From assembly GCF_000002425.4 (NCBI RefSeq), contig NC_037257.1, forward strand, positions 16,420,733 through 16,484,732: 64,000 nucleotides of DNA, read 5' to 3'. This DNA is from Physcomitrium patens. Taxonomy: Eukaryota > Streptophyta > Bryopsida > Funariales > Funariaceae. The notes beneath the pieces were generated by a model that saw nothing but the letters and a program-made list of their open reading frames with translations, was not told the origin of the DNA and ran no database searches. The first letter of the stretch is position 1. Each line of letters starts with the position of its first letter. The position numbers and the translations under genes were made by a program. This document shows positions 47,657 to 58,918 of the stretch, piece by piece.

Positions 47657-48847
47657 TTGTGTGGAGACAAGCATGATGATGATATGCATGATGCTATGGT
47701 TGAGGAAAAAAGAGGTAGAACTATTCATGAAGAGGATGTTATTGAGCCTGAAAACAAGAGGAGGTCTCCAAGAAATAAAGAAGCTTCTAAGGAGCAAAAA
47801 ATTGAGAAGGTATCTTCTTCTACTCATCCTGGTAGTGCACCATTATCAAAAGAGTGGTGGGAGAAGGGCAAAGAAAAGGAGAAAGAAGATACAAGCAAAC
47901 CTAAAGATAAAACTCCTGCTTATAAACTTCAATCTGAGATTGAATCATCTATAGATATGAAGAGTATTTTAGAGGAGAAGATCTTGGATGCAAAGATTGA
48001 ATTCACTCTAAGAGAGGCTCTAGGCATAGCCAAGAAGGATTTTCATGAATTAATCATCAATGTGATAAAGAGAAAGAGGCAAATGACAGCAGAAGCTACT
48101 ATGGTAGAGGCATTGGATACTCGGGTAACTGTGGATGAAGAAGAAGAGATAGGACAGGTATTTGCACAATTTGTAATGCCTAAAACTAGAAATAAGGTTG
48201 ATATGGAAAACAAGGTTTCATTTAAACATGTTGAAGGTAAAAGAGAGCATCAAGTGGAATGCACACTTTTGGGATTTACAGGGATAAGGAAGGATGCACA
48301 AGAAGCAAGTGTTAATACTTGCTCCAAATGTGAAAATGAGGGAATAGAGAGTAGTAGTTATTCAGTTCCTTATTGGGCTAGAGCTACTACAGAAACATAT
48401 GTGAGATTGGAGGACTTTAAAGATCCAATTTTGGCCCTGGTTGATCATGGATCTGAAATCAACATCATATCAAGGAAGATATATGAGAAGAATAAGTCGC
48501 CAATTGATATCAACCATGGTTGGGTAATCAGAGCTGCAAACAATCAACAAGGTGATTTACATGGAGCTTGTCCAGTTGTAAAGACTAGAATTGGAGATGT
48601 AGAAGTGGAGCAAAATTTCTTTGTACAAAACTCTGCTACATATCCGGTAATATTTTGTCAACCTTATATTACAGCTGCTAGAATGGAGACTAGAGTCTTG
48701 AATGATGGTTCACATTATGCCAGAATTCGGAGTTGGGATGGGAGAAAAGCTGTGCAATTTATTACTGTGAAACCTATCCATGAGAGACACAGAGAACAAT
48801 TAAGAGGGATGCCCTTGGAGCCAGGAAATAACTTTGTGGATTTCTAA
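47657..48847 (+). pseudogene. C linker and protease
   Basis: Same frame as gag, 396 codons open, but it is cut off from gag by the TAG at 47618. The N-terminal 150 residues are charged (KKSGG-free, Lys/Glu-rich: KGKEKEKEDTSKPKDK). A helix-rich part (LREALGIAKKDFHELIINVI) precedes the protease near residue 255: PILALVDHGSEINIISRKIY, with DHGS in place of DSGA. Then DLHGACPVVKTRIGDVEV and a YPVIFCQPYITAARM block, typical of retroviral-type proteases. Confidence 0.85.
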
Positions 48848-48873
48848 AAAGCACCCTTGTAAGATGGGGGCAC

Positions 48874-49611
48874 ATGGGTGCAAATGATTCATCTACAAAC
48901 CCCAGTGTAGATAGTATGAGTTTTGGATTTTTGAACTTATCTAGTAATGGATTTGTGAGTGTTCAAAAGGTTAAAGATTTAGATTCTATAAATAAAAAAA
49001 GGATAAAGAAACAAGAAAAGAACTTAAAAAGAGCGGGTTTAGTTTCAAGTGATGAAGCCATAGTTGAAGTAATAGAAGAAATAGGTTTGGAAGATGATTT
49101 GGTAAAGGTTTTGGAGAATCTGGCTATAAACATAGATGGAGATGCTATAGTAGAAATATATTCAAGAAGGACTTATGAAGGATTAGAAAGGATGGTAGCA
49201 AATGGTGGACTTGCTACAAACTATGGGTTGAAGTATGAGGCTAGAGTACAAACTAAATATAAAACTGTGGCAAGAAAGGTAAAGCCTGTAGCTACACAAT
49301 TACCAGTTGATAATACGAAGCATATTAAACAAGCAGTTATGGAGCCAAGTCTAAGAGAGAGGCGTCGAATTGGACATCAATTTACACAAGAATCATTAGC
49401 TAAGTTGAAGATTGGAGGAGGTGACTTCTTAACATCAACGGAGGAAGATATGTTTCAAGAAATGCTTATTAGACATGGTAAGGCATTTGCCTTAACTCCT
49501 GATGAAATCGGATGTGTGGATCGTAGTATTATAGTACCTATGGTAATCTTTACAGTGCCACATGTTCTATGGGATTTAAAGCCTATACTTGTGCCTAGAG
49601 CTTTACTTCCA
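48874..49611 (+). pseudogene. C RT N-terminus, cut at the C/A3 junction
   Basis: New frame relative to the protease. It carries EEDMFQEMLIRHGKAFALTP, then DEIGCVDRSIIVPMVIFTVP and a WDLKPILVPRALLP block. These are the residues just before the RT fingers in this lineage. After LLP the sequence is A-family integrase, so the RT catalytic domain was never present in this copy, or was deleted. Confidence 0.85.
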
Positions 49612-50492
49612 TTTTGGCACAAGCACCATTCAAAAAATAGGGTATTGACTTTGTAGGACCAATTGCACCTACCTCTTGAAGTGGACAGACACGTTATATT
49701 CTAGTAGCTACTGATTATATCACCAAATGGGCGGAGGCCATGGCAACAAAAATTGATAATGTCAATACCGTAGCAACATTTTTATATGAGAACATTATTA
49801 CTCATTTTGGTTGTCCAAAAGAATTGGTTAGTGATCGCGATACACATTTTGTTAATGCAACAATTGAAGCATTAACAACGAAGTATGGTATCAAGCACCG
49901 CAAAACTACACCTTATCATCCACGAGCCAATGGACAGACAGAAAAGACCAATTGTATCCTATATAAGATCTTAACAAAGACTATTTTAGGAGCGAGAACT
50001 GATTGGGACACTAAATTATTTGCAGCTTTATGGGCGTACCGTACTGCGTATAGAGTAACTACCAATTCTACCCCATTTCAATTGGTATATGATCAAGAGA
50101 TAATTCTACCAATTGAATTGGAGGTCCATAGTTTACGAATTACATTGGATGAATGTATGGGAGACAGAGAATCTCTTCAATATAGGTTAGTCCAATTGAA
50201 GAAATTAGATGAAGCTAGGGCTACGGCTCTCTTGATTATGGAAGCTACACAGTGCCACAGAAAGAGTTATTACGACAATAAGTTACGGCCCAAATATTTT
50301 ATGCCCAATGATCTGGTGCTACTTTATGATAGCCGCTTTAATAACTTTTCTGGTAAATTTTAAGTAGGATGGTATGGGCCATATCGGGTGATGGAAGGTT
50401 TTTCTAATGGTTTTGTTCAATTGGAAGATTTTCTGGGAACCCACTTCACAACATGCATTAATGGGAACCAATTACGTTTGTATTATACGTAA
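49612..50492 (+). pseudogene. A3 integrase, C-terminal two-thirds
   Basis: In frames that shift once near 49650-49740: GIDFVGPIAPTS, then LVSDRDTHFVNATIEAL (Gly to Asp after the catalytic Asp), RANGQTEKTN with Glu kept, then KYFMPNDLVLLYDSRFNNFSGKF and a TAA near 50361. The terminal TAA is at 50490, as in A1 and A2. Confidence 0.88.
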
Positions 50493-50830
50493 ATCCAAGA
50501 TGGGTTTACTCAGTGGAGGAAGGGAGTCTTTGTAATAATGATTACCTCACAGGATTGGAAAGGTTGTGATAGTTAAGAAACAATTGATGGTTAGTTTTGG
50601 GTACTGAAACTGACTAGTCAAGTAATTAGACATTCTTGATTAGATGTGAGATTAAAGTACACTAGATTAGATGTTCTTAATTCATACCCCGAGTAAGCAG
50701 TTAGGAGTGGGGCATTCATAATAGGTTTCATTGTTGCAAATTTCAGATATTGTACTTTGAACTATAAGCTTTACCTCAGTAATCAGCAATAGTGTTAGCG
50801 AGAGGAAGTATTGAGAGTTTGATTTTCACA
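50493..50830 (+). other. A3 spacer between pol and ORF3
   Basis: 338 bp of AT-rich DNA. Near 50670-50710 there is AGCAGTTAGGAGTGGGGCAT, like the polypurine tract before the A LTRs; a similar tract (GTTAGGAGAGGGGCA, about 12750) occurs in the A1 spacer. This may be a second, central polypurine tract. Confidence 0.5.
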
Positions 50831-53821
50831 ATGTCGATGGAAAGAGCGAAGAGAGCATTGAAATAATCAAAAAGTTGCCGCAATGTGAGGTCTAAGTGCG
50901 ATCTGGGATCGCCGTCTCTTGTAGTTATCACCAACATGGAACCGATGAAGTTAGATATCTGTTGGTCATTGAAAAGACAAAAAGAATTTAGAAATGCACA
51001 GTTATTTATATTTTTTCCAGGATTGGATAAACTACCACCAATTGATGTAGAACGAGTGGCAAAATATATAGAAAATTAAAAATCCAGATGATGGTTCGAG
51101 TGTGGTAAGAGGAGTCCTGATTGGGATAGATGAGAATATCTTACACAAGGTCTTGCATTTACCAACCGGAGAGCTTGAGGTAGGAGGAGACATGTCAATT
51201 GACTTCTGGCAAGGAAGCTACTTCAAAGGAGGAATTTCGTCTATCGAGCGAAATCAAGGTTGGAAGGTACAAGAGGCACTTACTCCCGAACTTATGGAAT
51301 GGATGCGGTTCGTTCAGAAGCGGTGTCGTATGGCGTGATTTTCTATCTGGGAATACACCGGGTATTTAGCTGTAGAGAGTTTAGGTTTCTTTTTTATATA
51401 ATGCCTTAGCTCCCAAAAACAAACTCCTTGCTTTGTATAAAAATTCAAAATATCTTAAAATTCTTCAAAATATATTTCTTCCCGCCAAGGACCTTTTTAC
51501 ATCAGACTTTGAAAATTCATAAAAGCTAATCGAACCGTTCACATTGTTTCAAATTTCTACATAAGCTAGATGCTATACTTAACTTTTACCACAAACAAAT
51601 TGAACCGTACATCTATCACCGATCGTTCGGCATCTAAGAAACCCTAGCAGGTGCACAAAACACTAACTTACAAGCACCCGAAAACTATTTTCCTTATATC
51701 TCTTAAACACAAGCTCCAAATCACACAAAACTTGTATAGAAAGCTTTATAACAAGATTACACTCAATCTTGAAAATTTTGAGCTAAAACCTCATCAATTT
51801 GTCTAAGATATAGCTCAAATCACAAGCACAAGTAATTCGGGCTACGTACTACCCTTAGATATCAAGCGCTGACTTCAACTGCCAATATCTCCTTTATAAA
51901 AGCTTGGAATTCGATAAATAGTATGCACAAACTGTAGCCGAAAAAGTGTTCTCTTCAAATCCGGTCGCCGATCCTCGTTTGCTGTCCGTACGCGTGCGGT
52001 ATGCTCAAAAGAGTGACAGTACGTCGAAAACTTACACCTTAACTTTGAGCGCCTATAACTTCTTCATATAAACCCCAAATGACACAAATTTTGCACCAAA
52101 ACCATATCCAAAAACCTAAACCTTCTGACCCTAGCCTCTAAAACTCGAATGCCGCGAGAAACTAACCCTAATCCCTAATATGGCCTCGGGCAGCCTCCTC
52201 AAAGCCCATTGGTCATGATTTTTGACCAATAGGAATGGAGATTTTTATTATTTATCTCCATTCATCCATATTGGTGCCCTAATTAATCCTTTTGCTACCA
52301 AAACCCCCTTCTTCATCCCTTTTCTTATAAGATTTTTACAATGAGTCTTTTTGACACCAAATAAAAAATCCAAAAGAAGTTTTCAAAGGTCACCAATGTC
52401 TAACAAAGGTGATCCTAATTATTTAGAAGTCACTATGAACTAAACCAATCTTAAAAGCCACTATGAAAAAGAAATCAAAGTTATAAAAATTCTATAGTAA
52501 CCTTTTTAAACAACCTCTTCTCAAAGTAATAATCAAATTATATCCTACAACCAACTAAAATCTACTAACATGGCTCTTACCATGTTACTTAATAAATTAT
52601 ATATTAAGTACATAATTACATTATTTTCATATAGTAGCCGAACCACAACACGACAGCGGTTAGTATTGAATCGACATACCACCTACATGGCAAAGCGATT
52701 ACTATTTTTCACAATAGGAACAATGGAAGACATGGTATTCAATTGGGCAGCTTATGTGGCCACAAAGATACATGCAGAAATAGGAGCTAAGCAAAAGACG
52801 GGAAAGTTTGCTTGACTATTATGTTCCAATTATGTAAACTCAGTGATTGAGTATACATTGAAACAAGAATCTCAACCAGTAGTTTCAAGTTTATAAATGG
52901 AAACAGTTAGTCCACAGATAATAGTATATGAAGTGGGAGAATCTAGCAAAGCGGCAGAACGGGAAGCAAGACTAATATCTATATCAGAGGGAGTTCTAAT
53001 TTGGCTGACAATAGAGATGATGATACCAATACCAGTTCTAATGGAAAGCAATCAATTAGGGTTTCAATGGGGTGTAATAAAAGGATGGAATCTTAAGGAA
53101 GTTATATTGGATCAAATTTTCCAACTGCAACTTACAATGAGTAAGCTCAAAGATGAGGATAGCTTAAAAAAACAATTGGAAGCGAGCAAGAAAATAATAT
53201 TGGAGCAAAATTGTAAAATCAAGGAACAAGAACAAGTCAACAAGGTAGAATCGGAATCTAAGATGTGAGTGAAGCGTGAATTGGATGAGAGAGTGAAAAA
53301 CTAGTCAAAAGAGAAATAGAAGATTCAGCATATCTTGAAAAATCAAAGGTAAGAATTACTACAAACTCGCAAATCATATAGATTGAAATAGAAGAAGATG
53401 AACGTTTAGTTGAAGATAGAACGAGAGAAGGAGGAAGCATTGGAGCTTAAAAAAAAATAATTGGATGACCAATATCGAAACAAAATAGATGAGCTACAGG
53501 CAAAAATTATTGTTTTGAAAGAAACAGTAATGAAATTGGAGAGTGATTTGGTCAGTGTTGGTCAGTTACAAACATCTGCTTGAATGAAAGTAAGAATTGG
53601 AAAATTAGAGGAGAAATTGCAATAGCAATAGCAGCAACTGGAAGCTAAAGGAACCAGAATATTCTAATTAAAAGCTCAGGTTTGAAAATTGGAAGCGTTT
53701 AATGAAGATTTAATAGCTCAATTAAGGGTAGAGATTCACGACGAGTCAGAGGAAGAAGATATAGTATTGGAACAAGACCAAATAGAGCCAGCGCCAAGAA
53801 TTGAAGAGATTGAAGAATCCA

Positions 53822-53826
<5 letters not shown>
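50831..53826 (+). pseudogene. A3 ORF3 (split by a solo LTR)
   Basis: Starts MSMERAKRAL at 50831. A stop follows early (AAATAA), a one-base shift near 51077, then the frame YFKGGISSIERNQGW runs to QKR at 51323. After the solo LTR it resumes LVLNRHTTYMAKRLL in the same frame, then FNWAAYVATKIHAEIGAKQ and a TGA at about 52813. The coiled-coil part (52870-53826) is broken by many stops. The end matches A1 (LEAFNEDLIAQL). Confidence 0.8.
51324..52655 (-). repeat. Solo LTR of the TGTCG family, in A3 ORF3
   Basis: 1332 bp, TGTCGTATGG to ACACGACA, flanked by GCGG (51320-51323, 52656-52659). The ends are B-like; the centre (about 51900-52260) is similar to the reverse of the C LTR (AGCCTCCTCAAAGCCCATTGG). 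Its removal closes the ORF3 frame. Confidence 0.92.

Positions 53827-53852
<26 letters not shown>
53825..53852 (+). repeat. Run of 28 A
   Basis: A pure A run directly after the last ORF3 codons of A3. The other copies have no such run. It is most simply a replication-slippage product, not a poly(A) tail, since the LTR follows normally. Confidence 0.9.
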
Positions 53853-53854
<2 letters not shown>

Positions 53855-53901
53855 ATCAATACTGTGTTTACAGGGACACTGCACAGTTAGGAGTGGGGCT
53901 A

Positions 53902-54641
53902 TATAGAATAAGTAGTTATTTTCAAAATATAGATATCTAATGTATAGTATAAACAGGGATAGATAACTACTGAAAAGGTAGTTCAACAGGTAAAATAGAT
54001 GAATAGTCAAGAAAAGTAGTTATCATCCATAATATAGGAGTTGGTATCTTGGGGTAGTATGAGGAAGATGGGAGAGAGGAAGAAAATGCCAGACTATGAT
54101 AGTCATGAGCCGAAGTAAGCTTGGTGCTATCTCTTCCTCTTAGTTTTCTTGTTTCTTTTGTGTTAGTGTTGATTCTAGTGAAAAAAATCAATTTAATGAA
54201 TCAATGTTTGATTTATGAAGTTATTTATTGATCACTGTTTATCAATTGTTGTGAAAGATTGATGATGTATGGAAATTTCCAGTCACTGTTTATTGCAAGG
54301 TTGTGAGTTAAGTGGAGAGGAATTTTAATCAAAAGAATTGTCTCGATCAGATTTTGTGGATTAAAAGTTGTTCGTTCCAGGGTTTGGGTTATGCTTGTAT
54401 GTTTGTGAATTACATAGGATAATAAAATTGATGTCGTGGTTGTTATCGTATTGATATGAGAGAGTGGACAGTAGGAAGAAAAATTAAGTATTCTTTGGTA
54501 TTACAAGCATTCAACAGTAGCAGTTAGTTGTGTGATCCTAACAATTAGAGCTCATATACATGATCTTTCCCTATGTTTGAATTCCCCTATACGGGTTTAT
54601 TCTAGGAGGTTTCTTCTGGAATAAGTAAAACGACAATCACA
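53902..54641 (+). repeat. A3 3' LTR
   Basis: 740 bp, TATAGAATAAG (TG changed to TA) to GACAATCACA, after the tract AGGAGTGGGGCTA. It has the GAGCCGAAGTAAGCTTGGTG block. Subfamily differs from A1: the middle is unrelated by eye. The A4 LTR at 62201 is its closest match. Confidence 0.92.
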
Positions 54642-55367
54642 AACTTCATTCATATGAAATAAGTTAGGATATCTAGTACATTGGTATGGATATAATATTA
54701 ATGAATGCAGATAGGAGCCATCGAAGAATCTAAAAAATGCATCAACCAAAGTTAAAGTGTTTCATCAATGACATCCATCAAAACCAAGATGAAGAGTCAA
54801 GAAATTCTTTGCTAGAAAAAAAAAACATAAGCTCAATAGAGATTTCATTCTATCTTGTATCATTATTTCTTTAGATTTTTTAGTGCATAGGAGATGGAGG
54901 ACCAACAAACAACACATTCAAGTCGAGAGCTATCATTTGCTTAGCTACCAAATGAGACATTGCAACTAAAATATTATATCACAACCTTTGAGATGACAAA
55001 ATTTAAATAAAGACCCTCAAAAATGACATGTTCTTCCTTAAATAGATGGTGAGATATAACATGTTTGGTACCACAACCTCGAAAGGGATTCTTGGTGCTT
55101 AGTGATACTTTTGGAGGTAAGAACCACTCTTGATGGTATTACTAATGTTTTGTTTGAAGAAAGTTATGAAGGCCTTAATAATGATCAAATATCAGGGTGG
55201 TCTTCTTGCCTTTGTATGGGATATTATCAATAGTTGAAGGGACCTATCAACTATATTTGAAGAGAATAAAGATCAGAGTATGTCACAAATACAATTCGAT
55301 GTATCTTGAACTTTATTAATATATAATCACCACTCCTCGTGGAACTTGTCTCTAAAAAAAGAGATAA
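54642..55367 (+). pseudogene. E3 chromodomain and 3' untranslated part
   Basis: Plus strand: about 54665-54790 reads LVHWYGYNINECR*EPSKNL, then NASTKVKVFHQ, the same chromodomain as in E2 (minus, 1540-1731). At 54894 a short frame MEDQQTTHSSRELSF corresponds to the small ORF of F. The rest is decayed, up to the purine tract AAAAAAAGAGATAA before the LTR. The upstream parts of E3 are not in the window. Confidence 0.8.
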
Positions 55368-55830
55368 TATCATGGACATACATATTTATGTTGATAATTA
55401 TTTAGATAATAAGAATATGTAGAAGTAAGTGAAAGTAAAAAAATATGATATTATCTTGTAGAAAGCTTCATAGAAGCTTCATAGACACTGCTTAGCCTTT
55501 ATACATATCTATAGGTGATTGGTAGGTTGAAAACTTGGCTAACAAGGACGTTACATGTTGATGTATTGACCACTTATAGTACAAGTTGGACATATGGCAC
55601 ACACCTAAGAAACTTGCCTTGCATATTAGACATGTATCTTATAAGTTGGATGCGTATTAGAGGTCATATAGTATGTTGCCATATATTTCTTAATTAAGAA
55701 GTATATATAGAGGCAAGAGTGAGGCCTTCCTCACTCTTATTAACTCTTTTCTTGCTTTTAGTCTAGTTTCAAAAGTCTTATGTTTTCTAGTCTTTGACAA
55801 TAGCCATTCCTATTCTTCCTTGAATATACA
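55368..55830 (+). repeat. E3 3' LTR
   Basis: Starts TATCATGGACATA, as E2 does on minus, and is about 463 bp. A TATATATAGAGGC box is at about 55701, followed by the AAGAGTGAGGCC block shared with E2. The end is set near ATATACA by comparison with E2, within some bases. Confidence 0.75.
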
Positions 55831-57710
55831 TACTTTCTTTTATTTTGTGACTTTTCTTTTGATACAATTTCTACAAGTTTATATATCTTCTTCTTGTTTG
55901 TGGCCTTGACAATAGAGGGATCAGTTAGGAAAGAGGTTGTTAAGTGAATGTCCCAAGTTTGATCCAGTTGGAAAAATGGGCTATCCTAATGAGCTAGTAT
56001 TAGTACAGAAAAAGACCAATCTTGACATCCAAAAGATATATAGACCTAAGTGTGAGTCATTAGATTGACTCACTAGTTGTTTTAGGATAAAAGAATGTAT
56101 GTAGAGTGCCAAAATTACAATTATTAGGTAAAGATGTGCTTGGAAGATGTTAAAGAAAAAAGAATAGTATTAGTGGAGAAGAAATGGAGTCTTAGTAAGT
56201 CTTAGAGGCAATTATTTTAGTTGGTTTAGTATTTTTACTTATTATTGAAGAGTAAGGATTAGTTACTAAAATCAATATTTATATTGATCTTATATCTATA
56301 TGTATTACTTATATAAAAACTATAAATATTAATTATTAGTTAAAGAAGCATGAGAAAGAATCTCATGTCTTTTTAGTTATTTATATAGAAAGTAGAATTT
56401 ATAGTAGATTTAAATTAATTAAATTACTGTAAAAAATCAATAATATAAGAAATTATATCCTTAAATTTCTATTAGCATTATAGAAACATTATAGGAATTT
56501 TTAGAATTTATTTAGAAATTATTTAGAATTCTTAGTAGATTCAAATTGATTTTTATCACTATAAAAAATCATCAATATAGGAAATTATATCTTTAAATGG
56601 ATATTAGAATTATAAATATATTATTTGAATTTTTAGAATTTATTTAGAATTTATTTAGAATTTTCTATGAAATTTTAAGATAATTTTCAAGACCTTGGTA
56701 AAATTGAGTTTTACCACTTGGAGAGCCATTATGAAGAAATGGAGCAAGATTTGAAGGCCACGCAATGTTTCGAGGCTAATTGGGTGTTTTAAAACACCAT
56801 GGTGAAATCAAAAATGTAAAAATATTAATTCTACTAGTAGAAAATAGGAGGACCAGCAGCTAGTATAGTCCTTGTAAGAAGGGAGGTGCACAAGTCCCAT
56901 ATGGGTTGTAGCACCTTGGATGTAGGTAGGAAGATAAGACTAAGGCCTCAAGGCCTCTTTAGGCAATCCATATACACTACATGTGAGCCTTGGTGAGGTT
57001 CGAACCCTTCATCTATTAACAAGTTATCCTTGAGGTAGAATATTTTTCACTTAACTTTCTATTTGTTACTTTTTATTTTCAATCCTTCATAATTTACTCA
57101 TAGTAACTCGGATTTACATATTTTTTACATCATTGAAAAGATAAAAAATTAAATTTCCGAAAATATATTTTTTATTTTTATTTTTTACTTTTTACTGGGT
57201 AAGAATCCAGTGAACAGACTTTGATTCGTTTTATAGTGTACAATTGCTTCATTGCACTTGTTTCACTTATTTTTTATTATTTTTCTTTAATTCTTGTTGT
57301 TTATTACTTCCACTTCACACCACCTATTAAAAACAATTCTTAATTGAGGCCATCTTGTAATTTGGGTTGAGGGGTGGAATTTTACACTCACACTAAGAAG
57401 GTTGATAGTAAAATCCTCTCATATTAAAGAAGAATTTTAAAAGATTACTTTTTTATTTTTTAGCTCTGATTTCTTTTTTTATATATAATCATTAAGTTTT
57501 AGATTATATTTAATTTTCTTTGTCTTCTTTGTTTAGATCTATAAAACAAAAATTACTTTAATTCCTTTGAATTAGAAGCAAAGCACACATTCTCGTCTTG
57601 ATTACTTATTAAAATACTTTTATAGACAATTCTTCTTTTTATTCAATAGCAATTTGGAAGGTCAATTCTAAGTTTTTCTCATTTGCAAGTCATCTCAGAT
57701 GGTTGCCATA
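55831..57710. other. D interior with a solo D LTR inside
   Basis: What is left of D's own interior is 55831-56050 and 57393-57710. I see no protease, RT, integrase or gag motif on either strand, only AT-rich sequence with short open stretches. The position follows from D's right LTR at 57711 and the solo copy inserted between the two pieces. Confidence 0.5.
56051..57392. repeat. Solo D LTR (iii), with internal duplication
   Basis: 1342 bp, TGTGAGTCATTAG to TTACACTCACA, perfect 5-bp duplication CTAAG (56046-56050, 57393-57397). This gives the true D ends. It is about 135 bp longer than other copies because a segment of about 125 bp near 56404-56655 occurs twice in tandem. It carries GAGGTTCGAACCC (B-box-like, reversed) near 56995. 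Confidence 0.94.
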
Positions 57711-58918
57711 TGTGAATCATCAAATTAACTCACTTATTATTTAAGGATAAAAATATGTATTTAGAATGCTTTCAATTATAATATATAGTGAATAGTATAG
57801 AAATCCTTAGAAAAATAGAAAATTAAAATGTTAGTGGAGGAAATGGAGTCTTAGTAAGTCTTGGAGGCAATTATCTTTGTTGATTTAGTATTTTTATTTT
57901 ATTGTTGAATATTAAGGATTATTAATTCAGACCAATATTTATATTGGTCTTCTGTCTTTATGTAATACTTATAAAAACTATAAATATTAGTAGTTGGAAG
58001 AAGCATGAGAAAGAACCTCATATCATTTAAATTATTGATATAAAAAATAAGATTTATAGTGGATTTAAATTGATTTTTATTATTATCAAAAATCATCTAG
58101 ATAGAAAAATGTATCTTTAAATGGATATTAGTATTATAGAAACATTATATAATTTTTCAGAATTTATTTAGAATTTATTTAGAATTTTTTAGGAATTTTT
58201 AGAGCAATTTTCAAGATCTTAGTTAAAATGAGTTTTATCACTTTGAAAGTCTTTATGAAGAAATGGAGCAAGATTTGAGGACCGCACAAGGTTCCTAAGC
58301 CAATTGGGTGTTTTTGAACACCATGGTGGGGTCAAAATTATAAAAATATTGGTCCCTCTAATAGAAAATAGGAGGACCAACAACCAATATAGTCCTTATA
58401 GGAAGAAGAGTGCACAAGTCTTATATGGATTGTAGCACCTTGAAAGTAGTTAGGAGGATAAGACTAAGGCCTCATAGCCTCTCTTAAACACCCTTATATA
58501 CTACATGTGGGCCTTCATGACGCCCAAACCTTTGATCTGTAAGCAAGTTATCTTTGAGGTAAAATATTTTTACTTTATTTTTCAATTATTTACTTCATAT
58601 TATTAAAACTTCATAACGTACTCATAATAATTCAAATTTACATGTCTTTTATGTCATTGAAAAGAAAATAAAATTAAGTATCTTAAAATATATATTTTAT
58701 TTTTTACTATTATTTTTATTAGATAAAAATATAGTGAACGGATTGTGATTTAGTTTTGGATGTTGTAATTGCTTTATGTCATTTATTTCAATTGCTTTGT
58801 GGTTTTTCTTCTTTTATTCTTCTTATTTACTTACTTCACTTTATACCACTAATTATAAGCAACTCTTAATTGAAGTCATCTTGTAACTTGGGTTGAAGAA
58901 TAAAAATTTACAGTCACA
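57711..58918. repeat. D right LTR (iv)
   Basis: 1208 bp, TGTGAATCATC to TTTACAGTCACA, same direction as 28038-29226 and very similar to it. The right flank GATAGTTAGC continues the G integrase frame. Confidence 0.85.

Larger units (their letters stand above)
45129..49611 (+). mobile_element. C: autonomous relative of B, truncated in its RT
   Basis: 5' LTR (45129-46379), primer site, gag, protease and the start of RT on plus. It then stops abruptly near 49605-49612, where A-type integrase begins. Gag and LTR ends tie it to B and to the TGTCG solo LTRs. It entered A2's 3' LTR next to TTGG (probably CCGG at the time). Its RT core, RNase H, integrase and 3' LTR are missing. Confidence 0.85.
49612..54641 (+). 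mobile_element. A3: 3' half of an Athila/Tat-like element
   Basis: Begins inside the integrase and continues with the pol stop, spacer, ORF3 (with a solo LTR inside) and the 3' LTR (53902-54641). The 5' LTR, gag and RT are missing. The right flank is chromodomain sequence of E3. It is closest to A1 in the integrase but its LTR is diverged. Confidence 0.88.
28038..58918. mobile_element. D: LTR element carrying most of the nested load
   Basis: Two D LTRs in the same direction (28038-29226, truncated by A2, and 57711-58918) sit exactly where G's frame is split: YFKQ before, IVSN after. The right flank is GATAG. The left flank reads AAGCAGG, which is what AAGCAGATAG gives after loss of ATA. I infer one full-length D element. 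Its own interior is reduced to 55831-56050 and 57393-57710, with no coding domain recognised. If TGGCAACCATCTGAGATG (rc, beside 57711) is a primer site, D runs on minus; this is weak. Confidence 0.65.

Noticed and set aside
47480-47827. 115-codon minus ORF and the overlapping 47622-47954 plus ORF
   Set aside because: Both are shadows of the C gag-protease frame, whose motifs are in the third reading.
53825-53852. Poly(A) tail of a retrogene or LINE
   Set aside because: It is inside A3 between ORF3 and the polypurine tract, with no target duplication around it.
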